A stretch of 64,000 nt of DNA from contig NZ_JAKZEW010000002.1 of the NCBI RefSeq assembly GCF_022548875.1, positions 186,898 through 250,897 of the forward strand, written 5' to 3'. Within the stretch, counting starts at the first letter, position 1. Every line of letters begins with the position of its first letter. The translations under genes were made by a program, and so were the position numbers. The notes beneath the pieces were generated by a model. That model searched no databases. It was given only the letters and a program-made list of their open reading frames with translations, and had not been told where the DNA came from. This DNA is from Glycomyces sp. L485 (GTDB taxonomy: Bacteria > Actinomycetota > Actinomycetes > Mycobacteriales > Micromonosporaceae). Shown piece after piece: positions 61,245 through 64,000 of the stretch.

Positions 61245-62759
61245 TCACGGCGTCTCGCACGCCTCCGGGTCGGAGTCACCGTACGAGTAGGTGATCGTGA
61301 CCTTCTCGTCGAAAGCGTGCTGCTGCCCCGCGGCCGGGTCCTGATCGATGACCTCGCACTCGTCGTACCAGGGGCCGAACAGCGGCTCCTGCTCGCCTTG
61401 AAACTCCACATCGGTGAAACCGGCGTCGGCGAGCGTCCGCCTCGCCTCCTGCGACGACACCCCGGTGACCTCCGGCACGGTCCCCGCGGTGACGCTCTCC
61501 TCGCGATCCTCCTCATCTGCCGTCGGATCGTCCTCAACGGGCTCCGGCGCCGGAGGAGTGCCGCCGGTCGGGTCGTCGTCCGGCTCGGGCGTCCGCAGCT
61601 CCACCGGTGGGGCCGCGCCCTCGCCGCCACCGCCGCCGTGGCCGTCGGACGGCGCGTCGGTCTCCGGCGCCGGCTCCTCGTCGGGGGCAGCGCTCGATTC
61701 GGCCGTGGTCGCCTCCGGGCTCCGCCCGGTGCCGAGGTCGGAGCCGAACACGGTGACAGCCGCGATCATCAAGGGCGCCAGCACCGCGGCCAGGACGGCG
61801 ACCCGCCGACCGGTCCACAACCGCATGGCGCCGTGAACCCCCGCTCCACCCGCCGCGAGCGCGACGAGCCGGGCGCCCTCGGCGGGCACCAGCTCGGGAA
61901 AGTCGGGCAGGACCGGATCGAGGCCGATCCGCTCTCTCAACCTGGCGGCCACCAGCGGCGTCCGACTCGCCCCGCCGGTCAGCACGATCCCCGCGACCCG
62001 CCCGGTCTCGACACCCGCCTCGCCCAACGCGGCCGCCGCCAGATCGACCGTCTGCTCCACGAGCTCGCCGACGCACGACTCCAGCTCCTGGCGGGTCAAC
62101 CGCAGTTCGAGGCCCGCGACAGGCGCGATGTCAGCGCCGGGGGCCTCGGACAGCAGCTCACGGGCCCGGCGGATCGCGTCGAGCAGGCGCGACCGCAGCG
62201 CCTCATCGTCGGCGTCACCCGGATCGTCAACCCTCTCCCAGAATCCCGGATCGGTGTCCCGATGCCGCCCCGAGAGGTAGGCGAGCAACAACTGGTCGAA
62301 CTCGAAGCCGCCCACCTCGTCGGTGCTCGAGGCCATCTCGACGGTGAGCCGGTCGCCCTCCGACTTGACGATGCCGACCTCGCACGACGACGAACCGAGG
62401 CTGTAGACGACGAGCACGGTGCCGGTCTGGACTTCGCGGCCGAGCGCCTCGGTGAAATACACCGCGGCCGCCTTGGGCCGGGAGACGACCACCGCCTCGC
62501 CGAGCCCGGCCTGCGCGGCGGCATCGGCGAGTTCACGTCGGCGCGCCGGGTCCCACGAGGAGGGGACGGCGAGCCCGACCGGGGCGGCGGGGGTCTCCTT
62601 GCGGTCGGCGCGGACCTGTCCGAGTACCGCGTCGACGCCGGGAGAACCCTCCATGCGCCGGACCTCGGGCTCCTGGTCACCGGAGCTGATCAAGACGGTG
62701 GCGGTCGAGGTGCCGAGCTCGACCCCGACTGCGGCCGCCTTGGGGGTGTGCTGCTGCAT
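61245..62759 (-). CDS. Hsp70-like ATPase fused to transmembrane helix and PASTA domain
   Basis: A 504-residue protein. Residues 1-310 are an Hsp70/actin-fold ATPase: phosphate-1 loop VGVELGTSTATVLISSG, phosphate-2 VVYSLGSSSCEVGIVKSEG (near 117-135) and the adenosine motif GIVLTGGASRTPLVAARL (near 257-274). The usual peptide-binding domain is missing. A transmembrane helix (about 318-340), a Pro/Glu-rich linker and one PASTA domain (about 427-498: TVPEVTGVSSQEARRTLADA, and paired Cys at ECEVIDQ and EACETP) follow. A Glu replaces the first catalytic Asp. This links a cytoplasmic ATPase to a wall-sensing outer domain; no such pairing is part of the classical chaperone. Tandem with a paralogue. 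Confidence 0.85.
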   Translation of the reverse strand: MQQHTPKAAAVGVELGTSTATVLISSGDQEPEVRRMEGSPGVDAVLGQVRADRKETPAAPVGLAVPSSWDPARRRELADAAAQAGLGEAVVVSRPKAAAVYFTEALGREVQTGTVLVVYSLGSSSCEVGIVKSEGDRLTVEMASSTDEVGGFEFDQLLLAYLSGRHRDTDPGFWERVDDPGDADDEALRSRLLDAIRRARELLSEAPGADIAPVAGLELRLTRQELESCVGELVEQTVDLAAAALGEAGVETGRVAGIVLTGGASRTPLVAARLRERIGLDPVLPDFPELVPAEGARLVALAAGGAGVHGAMRLWTGRRVAVLAAVLAPLMIAAVTVFGSDLGTGRSPEATTAESSAAPDEEPAPETDAPSDGHGGGGGEGAAPPVELRTPEPDDDPTGGTPPAPEPVEDDPTADEEDREESVTAGTVPEVTGVSSQEARRTLADAGFTDVEFQGEQEPLFGPWYDECEVIDQDPAAGQQHAFDEKVTITYSYGDSDPEACETP

Positions 62760-62825
62760 AGAGGGAGTCTATGGACTCCGATCGACAGGCTTTGATCTAC
62801 CTTGCGTTCATTTGTTCCGGCGCGC

Positions 62826-64000
62826 TCAGCAGGTGTCTTGGCCGACGTAGACGTAGGTGACGGTGATCGGCTCGCCGGGGTCGCTCTCGGTGCCGCCCGG
62901 CGGACTCTGGGCCGTGACCTCGCATTCGGCATAGTCTGGGCCCTGGTTGCCGCGCTGGCTCCCCTGAGCATCCACATTGGTGAAACCAGCTTCGGCGAGT
63001 TCCGCTTCGGCCTCCGACAGCGAGCCGCCGGTCACGTTCGGGACGGTCGTGGTCGCAGACGACTTCGACTCGGTCGCGGGCGCTGCGGGACTCGACTCGG
63101 ACGGAGTCGGGTCCGGTGTGGGTGCAGGGTCGCTCGATTCCTCGTCGGGCGGCGACGATGGCGGTGCGTCCTCCGGCTGCTGCCCGCCCTCCCCGCCGGT
63201 TTCCGCCTCGCTGGGACTCGACTGGTCGGAGGCGTCCGGAACGGTGGGGAAGCCGGCGGTGGCGTCGGCGCCGATCTCGTCGGTCGACACTGCGCCGCCG
63301 ATCAGCCTGAGCGCGACGATCGCCGTGGCCGCGATGAAGAGCACGAGGAGCACCGCCAGCAGGCGGATGTGGTGCGCCGAGCGAAGTCGGTCCACAACGG
63401 TGGGAGGCCGCGCGGCCTCGGGGGTCGCGGCGAGCGCGGCCAGTGCAGCGCCTTCGGCCAAGGCGAGCTCCGGCATCTCGGGCAGGATCGGTTCGAGGCC
63501 GATGCGTTCGCGGATCATGGACGCCACCAAGGGGGTCTGGCAGGCCCCGCCGACCATGAGCAGCCCCGCGGTCCGCTCAGAGGTGAGCGCCGCGGCACTC
63601 ATGGCGTTCTCGATCATGGTGACGCTCTGAGCGATGGGCGGAGCGATGCAGTGCTCCGCCTCCTCGCGGGTGATACGGACCTTGAGGCCGGTGGAGGGCA
63701 GGGGAACGTCGGCGGATTCGGCATCGGTGAGCCGCTCCCTGGCGAGCCGGATCTCGTCGAGCAGCTTCGCTCGGAGGGCGGCCTCGTCGGGATCCTCGAT
63801 CCACTGCCAGAACTCGGGATGGGCATGGCGGTGCCGGATGGCCAGGTAATCGAGCAGGAGAAGGTCGAACTCGCGGCCGCAGACCCGCTCGGTGCCCGCG
63901 GCGCCTTCGACGACGTACTGGTCGCCGCGAAGGCTGACGATGCCGATCTCGCAGGAGGACGCACCGAGGTTGTAGACGACGAGGGACTTGCCGGGCGCGA
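62826..64000 (-). CDS. Second Hsp70-like/PASTA protein, partial (N-terminus beyond window)
   Basis: The frame is open from the right window edge to TAG-type stop at 62826, about 391 codons. Visible: the phosphate-2 region LVVYNLGASSCEIGIVS at the edge, the adenosine motif LLMVGGACQTPLVASMIRER, a transmembrane helix (IRLLAVLLVLFIAATAIVAL), a Pro/Ser/Glu stalk and a C-terminal PASTA domain (TVPNVTGGSLSEAEAELAEA with Cys in YAECEV and QDTC). It is a diverged tandem copy of the preceding gene, 66 bp apart on the same strand. The N-terminal third lies outside the window. Confidence 0.85.
   Translation of the reverse strand, partial: APGKSLVVYNLGASSCEIGIVSLRGDQYVVEGAAGTERVCGREFDLLLLDYLAIRHRHAHPEFWQWIEDPDEAALRAKLLDEIRLARERLTDAESADVPLPSTGLKVRITREEAEHCIAPPIAQSVTMIENAMSAAALTSERTAGLLMVGGACQTPLVASMIRERIGLEPILPEMPELALAEGAALAALAATPEAARPPTVVDRLRSAHHIRLLAVLLVLFIAATAIVALRLIGGAVSTDEIGADATAGFPTVPDASDQSSPSEAETGGEGGQQPEDAPPSSPPDEESSDPAPTPDPTPSESSPAAPATESKSSATTTVPNVTGGSLSEAEAELAEAGFTNVDAQGSQRGNQGPDYAECEVTAQSPPGGTESDPGEPITVTYVYVGQDTC

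Noticed and set aside
1-64000. CRISPR array
   Set aside because: No regularly spaced direct repeats with unique spacers; the SASVG and HsdS repeats are contiguous coding repeats.

Overview
The window is high-GC actinobacterial chromosome. The evidence is the gene content: a SigM/MurJ/CCA-transferase block, a PadR–inositol-phosphate synthase pair (inositol for mycothiol and phospholipids), a proteasome activator ending in GQYL, DUF397/DUF5753 genes, GTG starts and an actinobacterial pur cluster. The order of host genes resembles what I recall of three Mycobacterium loci (Rv3907c–Rv3912; Rv0046c–Rv0051; Rv0772–Rv0812), joined here. The lineage may be a Glycomycetales- or Micromonosporales-like actinomycete, but I cannot fix it from sequence alone.

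Left core (1–17.4 kb). A minus-strand envelope block holds murJ, a membrane pseudokinase with a discoidin-like outer domain, an ECF sigma factor and the start of its presumed anti-sigma factor. pcnA runs divergently from murJ. Next come a GT87-type glycosyltransferase and a bifunctional penicillin-binding protein (minus), then an operon of a PadR regulator and ino1 (plus) with a clear promoter and operator, an MFS transporter, a cyclophilin-like membrane protein, a PlsC acyltransferase, the proteasome activator Bpa and a DEDDh exonuclease.

Accessory island (about 17.4–36.45 kb). It ends at a tRNA-Leu(CAG) gene that the C-terminus of a large serine recombinase overlaps. It carries a GHKL-ATPase/PD-(D/E)xK fusion (candidate defence gene), a DUF397/DUF5753 cluster with a broken HTH regulator, a four-gene type I restriction-modification operon (hsdM, a zinc-ribbon accessory gene, hsdS, hsdR), an ISAs1-like insertion sequence with readable terminal repeats and target duplication, decayed fragments, and a conjugation/replication-type module (small membrane protein, replication-relaxation gene with an in-frame TAG, palindrome-rich control region, recombinase). 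A 58-bp imperfect repeat lies upstream of the GHKL gene and again between the DUF5753 gene and hsdM.

Right core (36.5–64 kb). Asparaginase, YgfZ, a Fur-family regulator and PabC are followed by a GlcD-type oxidase with an operator-like palindrome at its start, a class-A-beta-lactamase-fold serine hydrolase, a membrane-anchored acidic protein, a large GT-C-like membrane protein, a PAS-like protein and arginine deiminase. The purine genes purD, purB, purS-purQ-purL and purF-purM follow, interrupted by a sterol-carrier-like gene and a secreted/membrane protein with a Thr-Gln-rich cytoplasmic tail. The window closes with a PAP2 phosphatase and two tandem Hsp70-like ATPases fused to a transmembrane segment and an extracellular PASTA domain; the second runs off the window edge.
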